NCBI GenBank assembly: GCA_903916195.1
Contig: CAIWVP010000174.1
Location: 1 to 36,793 of the forward strand
Reading direction: 5' to 3'
DNA from: an uncultured Verrucomicrobiota bacterium
Lineage (GTDB): Bacteria > Verrucomicrobiota > Verrucomicrobiia > Limisphaerales > UBA9464
Length of the DNA stretch: 36,793 nucleotides
Of this stretch, positions 8,615 to 15,911 are shown one piece after another. The notes under the pieces were generated by a model that saw only the letters and a list, made by a program, of their open reading frames with translations, made no database searches and was not told the origin of the DNA. The position numbers were made by a program, and so were the translations under genes. Every line of letters starts with the position of its first letter. Position 1 is the stretch's first letter.

Positions 8615-8864
8615 TCCCCCGTGGTGTCGGATCCAACCGGCAAAGGTCGGATACTTCACCCCGATCAGCCGCGCGAACTCCACCCGGCTCGCTCCACTGG
8701 AATCAAACTCCCGCAGGATCTCCTCCCGCTTCTCAGCCGGCGTCCAAACCCGCCCCTTCGGGTCGATCTTCAGCAGCGGCGCTCCTCCAGGCATCAACGT
8801 CATATCCCACACACCATGACCCTCACGCCCCACTGTGCATACCGGCGCTACACGTGACGCTTAC
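8615..8864 (-). mobile_element. IS66-like left end with TnpA fragment
   Basis: On the minus strand the element begins GTAAGCGTCACGTGTAGCGC at 8864. IS66-family ends typically start GTAA. About 60 bases inside, an ATG at 8803 opens a frame with PKGRVWTPAEKREEILREFD and ARLIGVKYPTFAGWIRHH, a helix-turn-helix protein like IS66 TnpA. The resemblance ends near 8615 and the rest of the element, including tnpB, tnpC and the right end, is missing. It interrupts the small gene fragment starting at 9017. Confidence 0.5.
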
Positions 8865-9017
8865 GGTGCGTCGCCAGGACGAAGTCCCCGTGGAATCCGC
8901 CATGTGCTCGCGGAAGTAGCTCTCCATCACGCAGGCGTCGATGAGGTCTTCGAGGAAGGCGGTGGCTCCGGGGCTGGCTCCGGCTTCGGCTTTGGCCAAC
9001 GGGAGGACATCGTTCAT
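8865..9017 (-). pseudogene. 5' fragment of a gene after dinD, cut by IS66-like end
   Basis: The frame starts with an ATG overlapping the dinD stop (ATGA) and reads MNDVLPLAKAEAGASPGATA, then FLEDLIDACVMESYFREHM. After about 51 codons it runs into the IS66-like end at 8864. The LIDACVMESYFREHM stretch reminds me of segments in restriction-modification methylases, but that is from memory only. The tight coupling shows it was once the next gene of the dinD operon. It is not expected to be functional. Confidence 0.5.
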
Positions 9018-9841
9018 TCTTCGATTGGCTTCTTTTTGTTTTTGAGCGCCTTCCGGGCCTTCGATTCGAGCTTCTTGATGCTATCCACGGTGGGCAGCTC
9101 CTCGGGCATCGTGCCGCCGAGTTCTTTGATGGTCTGGCGCACCTTGGCTCCGACTTCACGGTGGGCTTTGTTTGCCTTGTCTTTGCCGGTGATCTTCTCG
9201 CGGCGGAGTTTGTCCTCGGCCTGGGTGGCGCGGAAGAGGTTCGCGGCCAGCTCTGTGCTGCCCATGTGATCGAAGATTTGCTCGCCTTTTTGCAGGCCTT
9301 TGCGGCGGTGGATGTCCTGCGCCCCGAGTCCGCCGTAGAGGCCCATGTAGCCGTGGTTTTGGAAGATGGCGTAGTCGCGGGGTTCGATGACTCCGGCGTC
9401 CTTCGCAGCATCTGCGAGCTGGCTATTGTGCGTGCGCAACTCGGAGCGGATGGCGAGGCGGCGTTGTTCCTCCACTACCTCATCGCTCAGTTCCTGCCGC
9501 CGGGTCTGGATGGCGAAGTAGGTCTGACCTTGCGCGACGATTTCCTTGGCCGGATCGGCGTTCTGGATGACGAGGTAGCAGGCGTAGCGCGACATCATCA
9601 CAGTAGGGATGGCACGCTGCGCTCCGCTGCCGATCTCGACCATTTCGTCGATCCCGACGAAATGGTCGTCCACCCTCTGCCCACTGTTGAAACAGGCGCT
9701 GCGGGCCTTCTCGATGACCGCCTGAAAATGACGGTAATTCACGTAGCCGAGCACGCGGGCGAAGTCCCGGCTGGACCAGAATTCATTGCCCGCCGGGTTG
9801 GTACGGCGGATTTCCTCAAAGGGTGTGATTTCGTTACTCAT
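9014..9841 (-). CDS. dinD: DNA-damage-inducible protein D (DinD)
   Basis: A 275-residue DinD homologue. The N-terminal BRO/KilA-N-like region reads PFEEIRRTNPAGNEFWSSRD with LGYVNYRHF. The conserved core includes IPTVMMSRYACYLVIQNADP, and the C-terminal half has GYMGLYGGLGAQDIHRRKGL, a hallmark of the family. The E. coli protein is SOS-induced and inhibits RecA strand exchange. In other genomes dinD often sits in mobile or restriction-modification loci. Here it is the only intact gene of a clipped operon. The ATG at 9841 is 24 bases after the upstream fragment's stop. No LexA box was recognised. Confidence 0.9.
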   Translation of the reverse strand: MSNEITPFEEIRRTNPAGNEFWSSRDFARVLGYVNYRHFQAVIEKARSACFNSGQRVDDHFVGIDEMVEIGSGAQRAIPTVMMSRYACYLVIQNADPAKEIVAQGQTYFAIQTRRQELSDEVVEEQRRLAIRSELRTHNSQLADAAKDAGVIEPRDYAIFQNHGYMGLYGGLGAQDIHRRKGLQKGEQIFDHMGSTELAANLFRATQAEDKLRREKITGKDKANKAHREVGAKVRQTIKELGGTMPEELPTVDSIKKLESKARKALKNKKKPIEE

Positions 9842-9865
9842 GGTTTCAGGTTTCGTTATTCGTCA

Positions 9866-9950
9866 TTACACCCGGCCTTCCTGTTTGATGATGGCGAGGA
9901 GGTCGGGGCTGTCGGCGGTAAGGCGGAGCAAACGGTTGCGGATGGGGTGT
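9866..9950 (-). pseudogene. 3' fragment of a gene upstream of dinD, cut by IS3 end
   Basis: On the minus strand one clean frame runs from the IS boundary at 9950 to a TAA at 9866-9868 and encodes HPIRNRLLRLTADSPDLLAI followed by IKQEGRV. The stop is 24 bases before the dinD ATG, normal operon spacing. This looks like the C-terminus of a real protein whose body was removed when the IS3-family element inserted or recombined. Which family it belongs to cannot be told from 27 residues. Confidence 0.5.
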
Positions 9951-9979
9951 GCCTGCTTCGATAAAACGGACAGAGAAAA
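9951..9979 (+). repeat. IS end sequence, copy 2 (IS3-family right end)
   Basis: This sequence, GCCTGCTTCGATAAAACGGA and onward, lies 12 bases beyond the OrfB stop, where the right inverted repeat of an IS3-family element belongs. It matches 8284-8311 in the same orientation with one A more. The two copies bracket about 1.6 kb of fragments around dinD. Confidence 0.65.
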
Positions 9980-10110
9980 AGGGGTTCTACGTTAGTTGTT
10001 TTTGAGTTCGAACTGGGCCGGCGAGAGCCCGCCGAGGGAGGTGTGGCGGCGCGTGCGGTTGTAGAAGACTTCGATGAAGTCGAAGATCACGGATTTGGTG
10101 TGGTGTCGGA
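9951..10110 (-). mobile_element. IS3-family element remnant: right end and OrfB C-terminus
   Basis: The minus-strand frame ending at 9992 encodes SVIFDFIEVFYNRTRRHTSL and GGLSPAQFELKNN, the unmistakable C-terminus of an IS3-family OrfB (DDE) transposase. It is followed by the terminal sequence at 9951-9979. Only about 40 codons remain; the catalytic Asp residues and orfA are absent. The upstream boundary near 10110-10145 abuts the 3' end of the exonuclease gene. The terminal sequence recurs at 8284-8311. Confidence 0.8.
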
Positions 10111-10146
10111 TTTGTTCCAGGGGCTGTTCTTGGGTTGGCTCTCCCA

Positions 10147-10878
10147 TCAACCGGGTCGCACCTGATCCCGGCACTTGGCGACCGGGGTCCTGCGGCTGAA
10201 GTCGGACACCGCCTGGAGCCCCACGATGCCGGCCGATCCAAGCCGCTTTCGGATCAGCGACTCGAACAACACGACCACCGATTCCACATCGTGGACCGCG
10301 CGATGCGATCGCTTCGATGAAAGACTGAAATGCTCTTTCAAGGTCTCCAGCCGATAGTTGTCGGTCTCCGTCACCACGCGACGGCAAAGGCAGAGCGCGC
10401 AGAACCCTTTCGTCCCGGACTGCCGGACACCGAGCCGCTGGTATTCCGGGACCAACACCTGGTCCCAGTCGAAACTTAGGTTGTAGCTGACCACGGGTCG
10501 CTCCCCCGCATAGGTCCTGAACTCTGCATGTGCCTCCTCGGGATCTCGGCCGTGCTGTCTCAAGTGCCGGCGCGAGTATCCATGGATCCTTTCAGCTTCC
10601 GGTTCGATCGGTACATCATGGTCCAAAAGCACCTCGAAGACCGGACCGGACCGTTTCCATCCGAGCATCCTCTGCGCGGCGATCTCCACCGCGTGGATCG
10701 GCCGGTTCCTGCCCGTCGTCTCGGTGTCCACGATCAACCATTCCTCGTCGGGGTGCATAACGCGGGTATCAACCCTCCACTTCACCCAGACGACAAGTTC
10801 TTGGTCCTTCGAAAAGACGTTTCCCGGCAGGCGTCCGCTGCTTCGGATCGCACCCTTCTTCAGGCCGATGCTTGACAC
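10147..10878 (-). CDS. DnaQ-like (DEDDh) 3'-5' exonuclease
   Basis: A 243-residue protein with an RNase T/DnaQ exonuclease fold. Exo I is WLIVDTETTG (D51, E53), Exo II is VSYNLSFDWDQV (D138), and Exo III is HRAVHDVES (H192, D197), so all DEDDh catalytic residues are present. It should remove nucleotides from DNA or RNA 3' ends; the substrate cannot be told. The frame opens with a GTG at 10878. An ATG at 10758, just before the domain (MHPDEEW), is an equally reasonable start. The stop lies right at the edge of the IS3 remnant, so the last residues may be altered. Confidence 0.82.
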   Translation of the reverse strand: MSSIGLKKGAIRSSGRLPGNVFSKDQELVVWVKWRVDTRVMHPDEEWLIVDTETTGRNRPIHAVEIAAQRMLGWKRSGPVFEVLLDHDVPIEPEAERIHGYSRRHLRQHGRDPEEAHAEFRTYAGERPVVSYNLSFDWDQVLVPEYQRLGVRQSGTKGFCALCLCRRVVTETDNYRLETLKEHFSLSSKRSHRAVHDVESVVVLFESLIRKRLGSAGIVGLQAVSDFSRRTPVAKCRDQVRPG

Positions 10879-10941
10879 CGGGCCGCTCGCCCGAAACGGA
10901 CCCGTTCATCCCCCCTGTCCACGTCTGCCTGCCTGATTGCC

Positions 10942-11907
10942 ATGAACAATCCTATCCTCGGCCTGTTCGCCGGAGCCATCGTCCTCGTCCAAGTTGCCGC
11001 CTCCGACTTCAAGGCAGCGACCGATTGGCTGAAACTGCCCGACGGCCGCCCCAAGATCGGCGACATGCACGGCGACATCGCTGTCAGCTCGAAGGGGGAG
11101 GTCTATGTCAGCGTCCAGGACCCGAAGGCCGGTGCGCAGGTCTATGCGGCGGACGGCCGGTTCGTCCGCAACGTGCCCGACGCCCCGAGCGACTTCCACG
11201 GGTTCGTGATCCGCAAACAGCGCGACGGAGAGTTCATCTACGGTCCGCGCCTCGGCGCTCAGAGCATCGTGAAGATCGGGTTGGACGGGAAGGTCGTGCT
11301 GATGATCCCCGCTTCGGTGATCCCGGACGAGTTCAAGAACCACAACAAGGAAGGGAAGAGCTCGGTCGCGTTGACCGCGATGGATGTCGCGCCCAACGGG
11401 GACATGTACGTCACCGACGGATACGCGAGCGACTACGTGCACCGCTTCGACCCCAGCGGCAATTACCTGGCCTCCTTCGGCGGCAAAAAGGCCCCGTACA
11501 GTTTCCAGACGCTCCACAAGATCGCCATCGACACGCGGTTCACGCCCGCCCGGATCATCGGTTGCGACCGGGCGAACATGCGGGTCGTCCACATGTCGCT
11601 CACCGGCGAGTTCTTGGGCGTGGTCGCCACCGATCTTCTCCTGCCCGCGGCGGTCGCCATCCACGGCGACCACGCCGCCATCGGCGAGTTGAAGGGACGG
11701 GTCACCCTGCTCGACAAGGCCGGCAAGGTCGTGGACCGGCTCGGTACCTACACGGGGCCCGGTGTGGGCGGCAACGGCGTGCAACCGGCGCAATGGCAGA
11801 CCGGCATGACCAACTCGCCGCACAGCGTGACGTTCGACGCCCGCGGAAACCTGTTCGTGGCCGAGTACAACGTCATCGGCCGCGTGCACCGGTTCGACGT
11901 GAAGTGA
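10942..11907 (+). CDS. Secreted NHL/six-bladed beta-propeller protein
   Basis: A 321-residue protein with an N-terminal signal peptide (about residues 1-20, ending near VQVAAS). Propeller-blade repeats of the NHL type follow: DIAVSSKGEVYVSVQDP, MDVAPNGDMYVTDGYASDYV with VHRFDPSGNYLASFG, and SVTFDARGNLFVAEYN. The spacing resembles the lyase-type NHL propellers of peptidyl-alpha-hydroxyglycine amidating lyases, but no catalytic assignment is possible. It is probably periplasmic or secreted. It stands alone, divergent from the exonuclease gene, and its stop precedes a strong hairpin. The general fold is clear; the function is not. Confidence 0.75.
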   Translation: MNNPILGLFAGAIVLVQVAASDFKAATDWLKLPDGRPKIGDMHGDIAVSSKGEVYVSVQDPKAGAQVYAADGRFVRNVPDAPSDFHGFVIRKQRDGEFIYGPRLGAQSIVKIGLDGKVVLMIPASVIPDEFKNHNKEGKSSVALTAMDVAPNGDMYVTDGYASDYVHRFDPSGNYLASFGGKKAPYSFQTLHKIAIDTRFTPARIIGCDRANMRVVHMSLTGEFLGVVATDLLLPAAVAIHGDHAAIGELKGRVTLLDKAGKVVDRLGTYTGPGVGGNGVQPAQWQTGMTNSPHSVTFDARGNLFVAEYNVIGRVHRFDVK

Positions 11908-11921
11908 AGTGAAGCGGACCG

Positions 11922-11970
11922 GAGGCGTCACCGCCTCGGAGCAGGGCCGGTGCGAGCCATCGCACCGGCC
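11922..11970. terminator. Hairpin pair between convergent genes
   Basis: Two inverted repeats follow the propeller gene. One is GAGGCG/CGCCTC (11922-11937, 4-base loop). The other is a perfect 11-bp stem, GGCCGGTGCGA with TCGCACCGGCC (11945-11970, 4-base loop), followed by TTCACGTTCTT. Position between convergent genes suggests transcription termination, although the T-tract is weak. Confidence 0.6.
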
Positions 11971-11993
11971 TTCACGTTCTTGGCACCGGCGGC

Positions 11994-12254
11994 TCAGCCG
12001 ACATCGGCCCGCTCGGCTTTTTGGGTGCGGCGTACGCGCTCCAAAGCACGGCTGAGCCGGCGCTTGTTCCCGGTCAACCGGTAGGCCCAAGGCGGGAAGC
12101 GGCCGGTCCTGAAATCATCCATCGCCCGGTTCAACCAGAACGCGACGACGACGCAGGCGACCAGCAACACCAGCATGAGCCCCCCGATGACCAGCGGGTT
12201 GCTCAGGACCGGCTCCAGCGACTTCTGCAACGAACTCCAACCTTCAGTGAGCAT
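11994..12254 (-). CDS. Small single-pass membrane protein, unknown function
   Basis: An 86-residue protein starting MLTEGWSSLQKSLEPVLS. One clear transmembrane helix spans about residues 21-41 (LVIGGLMLVLLVACVVVAFW), followed by a basic, Arg/Lys-rich cytoplasmic tail that includes NKRRLSRALERVRR. I chose the ATG at 12254 because the longer frame upstream is low-complexity, Arg-rich and not protein-like. I do not recognise a family. It could be a small envelope or secretion accessory protein, and nothing nearby settles that. Confidence 0.55.
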   Translation of the reverse strand: MLTEGWSSLQKSLEPVLSNPLVIGGLMLVLLVACVVVAFWLNRAMDDFRTGRFPPWAYRLTGNKRRLSRALERVRRTQKAERADVG

Positions 12255-12673
12255 AGGCGGATTTTCTGGATGCCTCTCCCCAGATCTCCGGAACGCACGG
12301 TGCCGGACCCGGTCGATGCCGGTGCGCCTCGGAACCCGTCCTCGTTGACCGGACGCCCACGCAGATCGGCCGATGCGACGCACGCCTACGAAGGACGCAC
12401 TGCAGGGGGAACGACGCGAGAGTGCCTCGGCGGATGGAAGTGTCGAGATTGAATCGCGTTCGACGGTCTTGCCGGGCGCATCGGGAGTCAGCCGCAGCAA
12501 GATGCCGTAGCGCCCTTCTCGCCGGAAAGAAGGAGCCGCTGCGCCCCACGCAGGAAGTCCTTCTGCGACCCGGCGCCGGCGCCGGCGCCGGCGCCCCCTG
12601 CCACGCGCCACCAAAGCGGGATGATGCCGGGGCATCCGCGAAGCTTCCGGGCGGACACCGCCATCCGACGCGT
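12255..12673. other. Intergenic region, no gene seen
   Basis: About 420 bases between two minus-strand genes. Open frames here are arginine-rich artefacts of high GC. The only distinct structure is a short GC-only tandem repeat at 12571-12596. The promoter of the small membrane protein gene should lie near its right flank, but no boxes stand out. Confidence 0.5.
12571..12596. repeat. CGGCGC short tandem repeat
   Basis: Just over four perfect copies of the hexamer CGGCGC. The unit is nearly self-complementary, so it can slip or fold. It lies about 80 bases beyond the stop of the PQQ-type propeller gene, where it might also slow transcription. Confidence 0.8.
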
Positions 12674-13945
12674 TCAGCGGATCTTCCAGGCGACCAACTC
12701 GCGGCTATCGCGGACGTAGACGACGCCGTCCGAGAAGGCGGGATGCACGAAGGTCTTGCCGCAGGCCTGGAAACGCCCGGTCTCTTCGTAGCGTACGGGG
12801 TCCGCGGCGAGGAGCAGCACTTCTCCGCGGTCGGTGAGCGCGAGCAACTGCTTGCCGGAGGCGATCGTCGAGGTCACCTCGCCGAAACCGCTCTGGCTCC
12901 ACGCCACCTTGCCGGTCGCGCGGTCGACGCAGACGAAGTTCTTGTTCTCGCCGTGCCCGTACAGATGGCCGCCGACGGCGACCGGCGTGGGAAGGTTGAT
13001 GCGCATCTGCCGGTTGAACCAGACCTCGACCGGTTTGATCCCGGAACCATCGGCGACCATCCGCTGGCACTGGAGCCCGGTGGTGTGGCTGGCGAACGTG
13101 ACCGTGTCGTCGCCGAGGATGGGCGTGAGCACGTTGCGGTTCGCGCCGGTCTTGAACGGCACCCGCCACAGCGGTGCGCCGGTCTCGACCGCGACCGCGA
13201 GCAAGCCGTCACAGGTCGCCGCGACGATCTGCCGCCGACCGGCGAGCGTGCCTGCCATGAGCGACGAATAGGTGGTGAGATCGTTCTGGGACTTCCACGC
13301 CAGCGTGCCGGTCCGCTTGTCGAACGCGCCGAGGCAGGCGCCGTCCGCGCTGCCGATCTGGATGATGATGCGGTCGCCCTCGACGACCGGGGAGCCGGAG
13401 TTCCCGCGCCGGCTCGCGGCACCGGGACCGCCGCTCTTGTCCGCGACCCAGACCATGCCGAAATCGGCGAAATGGAAGCGCCAGCGGGTCGCGCCGTCGG
13501 CGAGCGCGAGGCAACGGAACTCGCCGCGACAGGTCTGCACGTACACCCGGTCGCCATCGACCAACGGAGCACAACGCGGACCGGGCTCGAACTCGTCGGC
13601 GAAGCTCTCTCCGACCGCCACGGACCACAGCTCCTTGCCGGTCGCGGCGTCAAGACACCGAGCCGTCTCCTGACCGGTGGAATCGTCGAGGAACAGCAGC
13701 TTGCCGGCGGCGACGACCGGAGCGGCGTACCCGTGGCCGATCGGCTTGCGCCATACCGCGGTCGGTCGGGCCGGAAGCTGCGCGGGGAACGGTTCCGTCG
13801 CGATGCCGTCGCGGGCCGGACCGCGCCACTGAGGCCAGTCGGCGGCGGAGGCCGTGATGGTCGCGATCGCTGCGGCCGATGCGGCCGCTGCGGTCGCTGC
13901 GATGGCCCGGCGGATCATCGAATGGGTCTTGGGGCCGCCGTTCAT
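12674..13945 (-). CDS. Secreted PQQ-binding-like beta-propeller protein
   Basis: A 423-residue protein with an alanine-rich signal peptide ending near ITASAA, then DWPQWRGPARDGIA, the hallmark opening of PQQ-like propellers common in Planctomycetota and Verrucomicrobiota. Blade motifs follow: CLDAATGKELWSVAVG, AFDKRTGTLAWKSQ, AVETGAPLWRVPF and CVDRATGKVAWSQ. The fold is that of BamB and quinoprotein dehydrogenases, but dehydrogenase active-site residues are not evident. It is the third gene after the BamD-like and LptE genes, so a BamB-like envelope role is possible though unproven. I chose the ATG at 13945, which has GAAGGG upstream; a GTG at 13972 overlapping lptE and an ATG at 13918 are alternatives. 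Confidence 0.8.
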   Translation of the reverse strand: MNGGPKTHSMIRRAIAATAAAASAAAIATITASAADWPQWRGPARDGIATEPFPAQLPARPTAVWRKPIGHGYAAPVVAAGKLLFLDDSTGQETARCLDAATGKELWSVAVGESFADEFEPGPRCAPLVDGDRVYVQTCRGEFRCLALADGATRWRFHFADFGMVWVADKSGGPGAASRRGNSGSPVVEGDRIIIQIGSADGACLGAFDKRTGTLAWKSQNDLTTYSSLMAGTLAGRRQIVAATCDGLLAVAVETGAPLWRVPFKTGANRNVLTPILGDDTVTFASHTTGLQCQRMVADGSGIKPVEVWFNRQMRINLPTPVAVGGHLYGHGENKNFVCVDRATGKVAWSQSGFGEVTSTIASGKQLLALTDRGEVLLLAADPVRYEETGRFQACGKTFVHPAFSDGVVYVRDSRELVAWKIR

Positions 13946-13965
13946 CTTCAGGAACCCTTCTTCGT

Positions 13966-14481
13966 TCACCACGACCCGTCCACCAGGAGGGCCGCGACTT
14001 TGCGGGCAAGGTCCTCGGCGAGGAGCGGCGCGGATTGCCGTTCAGCGCTGCCGAGGTCGGCGGTGTTCTGGATGGTCGTGCGGGCGACGACGTCGCGATC
14101 GAGCAGCACTTTGCCGGAACCGCGTTCGATGGCATGGACGCGCGCGGTCAGTTGCACGTCGTAGTCGCGGGTCGTGATGATGTCGGTGCGCTGGAAACTG
14201 AGCGGCACGCGCTCGAACCGGGTGAGCTCGCCGGTCACCAGCACATCGGCGTCGCCCTGCGTGGCCAAGCGGAAGGTGCCGTCCTGCTGGAGCCGTTTGC
14301 GCAGCGCCTGGGCGACGGGCTCGCTCAAGCGGGGCTCAAGCGTCCGGTTGGGGAAGAGAGCGACCTCGACGGACCGGCCGCCGGCGGGAGTGCCGTTGGT
14401 CGGACCGAGCTGATAGCCGGCACAGCCCGTCAGCAACGCGCCCAGAGCGAGCACGAGGGACAGCCGGGACAAAGTGATCAT
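13966..14481 (-). CDS. lptE: LPS-assembly lipoprotein LptE
   Basis: A 171-residue lipoprotein. The signal peptide ends in the lipobox LLTGC (C20), followed by AGYQLGP, the classic LptE start. VALFPNRTLEP, then VAQALRKRLQQDG and a beta-rich body (TGELTRFERVPLSFQ) match the family. LptE plugs the LptD barrel that delivers lipopolysaccharide to the outer surface. The start overlaps the BamD-like stop as ATGA. Its presence implies an LPS-bearing outer membrane. Lipoprotein signal, length and fold pattern all agree. Confidence 0.85.
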   Translation of the reverse strand: MITLSRLSLVLALGALLTGCAGYQLGPTNGTPAGGRSVEVALFPNRTLEPRLSEPVAQALRKRLQQDGTFRLATQGDADVLVTGELTRFERVPLSFQRTDIITTRDYDVQLTARVHAIERGSGKVLLDRDVVARTTIQNTADLGSAERQSAPLLAEDLARKVAALLVDGSW

Positions 14482-15560
14482 CGTTTCTCGGGTCTCTCGA
14501 CCTTGTCGGGGACCGCGTTCGTGACGGCGGCTTTGGAGCTCGCCCGGAGCTTCTGCTCGTATTCCGTGACCTTCTTGCGCTGTTCCTCGGCCTTCGGTTT
14601 GAGCTTCTCGATGCGGGCACGGGCCTCGGCGGCGAAGGGCGAGTCGGCGTCCTTGAGCAGCACCTCGTTGTAGTAGACGAGCGCGCCCTGCCAACGCTTG
14701 TAGCGCTCGTAGAACCGGGCGGTCTCGTAGGCGCCGCGCGCCTGCTCGGTGCGCAGCGAGGCGATGGTCTTCAAGGTGCCGGGCACCCGCGGATCGGTCG
14801 GGTAAAGCGCCCCGAAATCTTGGAACGTCTCGATCGACGCCTTGGCGACCGATTGGTCATACTCGGCGCGTTTGGCCTGTTTATCCCAAGCGGAACCGGC
14901 CTTGTAGAGCGCGTCGGCCGCGACCGCGGGACGGTCGTGATAACGGTCGGCGGCGCGTTCGTAGGCTTTGACGGCGAGCGGGTAGTTCTTCTGTTTCTCG
15001 CGGGCGGCACCGACGTTCATCAACGCCTTCGGACCGGTCTCGTTGAAGGGGCCGTTCTTGGTGACCTGCTCGAAGAGCCCCGCGGTCTTGTCCATCGAAG
15101 GGAAGAACGGGATGTAGCCCCAGAGCTTGAACCATTGCCCGCCAAGGAAGCGGATCGCGATGTCCTGCTGGCGATGGAGGACCTCGTCGTAGTTCGGCAG
15201 CTTCGGATAGCGGAGCAGCGCGCGCTGGTATTCCTTGAAGGCCCGCTCGTCCATCTTGCGCTCCTCGTAGCAGCGTCCGATGAGGTATTGCGCGGGGCCG
15301 GCATGGTCGGAGAGCGGCCAGATCTTCACCACGCGACGGGCGGCCTTGAGGGCGAGCTTGACCTGCTTCTGGTCGAAGGCTTCCTGCGCCACCTGGAGCT
15401 GGTCCTTGGCGCGTTTCCGGACCCATTTGGCGCCTTCGCTGCCGACGGGCTCATAGGTCCAACCCTCACCGGGACGATAGATCACCGGGGCCGGGCAGCG
15501 AGCGGTGGAGGCTAGCAGACACGCCAGCACCAGCGCGCCACGGAGGAACCAACGATTCAT
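14478..15560 (-). CDS. bamD: BamD-like outer membrane assembly TPR protein
   Basis: A 360-residue exported protein with a signal sequence (MNRWFLRGALVLACLLAS) and at least five TPR-like helical pairs. Examples are AGPAQYLIGRCYEERKMDER, ALMNVGAAREKQKNYPLAV and ARFYERYKRWQGALVYY. The last pair matches the C-terminal BamD/YfiO pattern, as does SIETFQDFGALYPTDP. BamD couples the BamA barrel to substrate proteins. It is longer than the E. coli protein (about 245) and lacks a convincing lipobox; VLAC at 11-14 is marginal, so lipidation is uncertain. The start at 15560 gives the signal peptide; the frame upstream is only antisense to smc. First gene of the bamD-lptE-propeller operon. Confidence 0.75.
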   Translation of the reverse strand: MNRWFLRGALVLACLLASTARCPAPVIYRPGEGWTYEPVGSEGAKWVRKRAKDQLQVAQEAFDQKQVKLALKAARRVVKIWPLSDHAGPAQYLIGRCYEERKMDERAFKEYQRALLRYPKLPNYDEVLHRQQDIAIRFLGGQWFKLWGYIPFFPSMDKTAGLFEQVTKNGPFNETGPKALMNVGAAREKQKNYPLAVKAYERAADRYHDRPAVAADALYKAGSAWDKQAKRAEYDQSVAKASIETFQDFGALYPTDPRVPGTLKTIASLRTEQARGAYETARFYERYKRWQGALVYYNEVLLKDADSPFAAEARARIEKLKPKAEEQRKKVTEYEQKLRASSKAAVTNAVPDKVERPEKR

Positions 15561-15911
15561 GCGCGGCGAGCCTAGGGATGCGACTATCCAAGTCAAGGAA
15601 CGCGGGCCGTCCAAACCGGCTGCTGCCCCCCGACGCACCGTTCCCGGTCCGGAACGCATGTCCGGTCGAGGATCCCGCGATGCGCCTGGCTCAGCCGGCG
15701 TTTCCTGGCGCCCCCCTGGGGTTCGCCACCTGGGTGTCCCGATTTGCTCAGGCACGACCCGAGCCCCGGATCCCGTGCCGATCGGCGTCATCCGTGAAGC
15801 CTCTGAAGCGCGGAAGGCCACCACATCTTGTGGCATTGTGAATAACTCACCCCTGTATCTGGTGGCTTTGGTCTTGCGATGCCGGGCGGCGATCCCTTCA
15901 CTTCCACCGCG
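15561..15911. promoter_or_regulatory. Divergent intergenic region between bamD-like and smc
   Basis: About 350 bases without a gene, which must carry promoters for both directions. No clear sigma-70 pair is seen. A small hairpin, CCACA-TCT-TGTGG (15821-15833), is followed at 15837-15845 by TGTGAATAA, whose reverse complement TTATTCACA fits the DnaA-box consensus. A single match of this kind can occur by chance. Confidence 0.4.

Noticed and set aside
10140..10387. Upstream part of the frame ending in the IS3 OrfB C-terminus
   Set aside because: Beyond about 10110-10145 this frame is a shadow of the exonuclease gene; only the last 40 or so codons belong to the transposase.
12422..14164. A 580-codon plus-strand frame opposite the propeller and lptE genes
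   Set aside because: The minus-strand frames encode recognised families; this frame is compositionally biased and has no motif.
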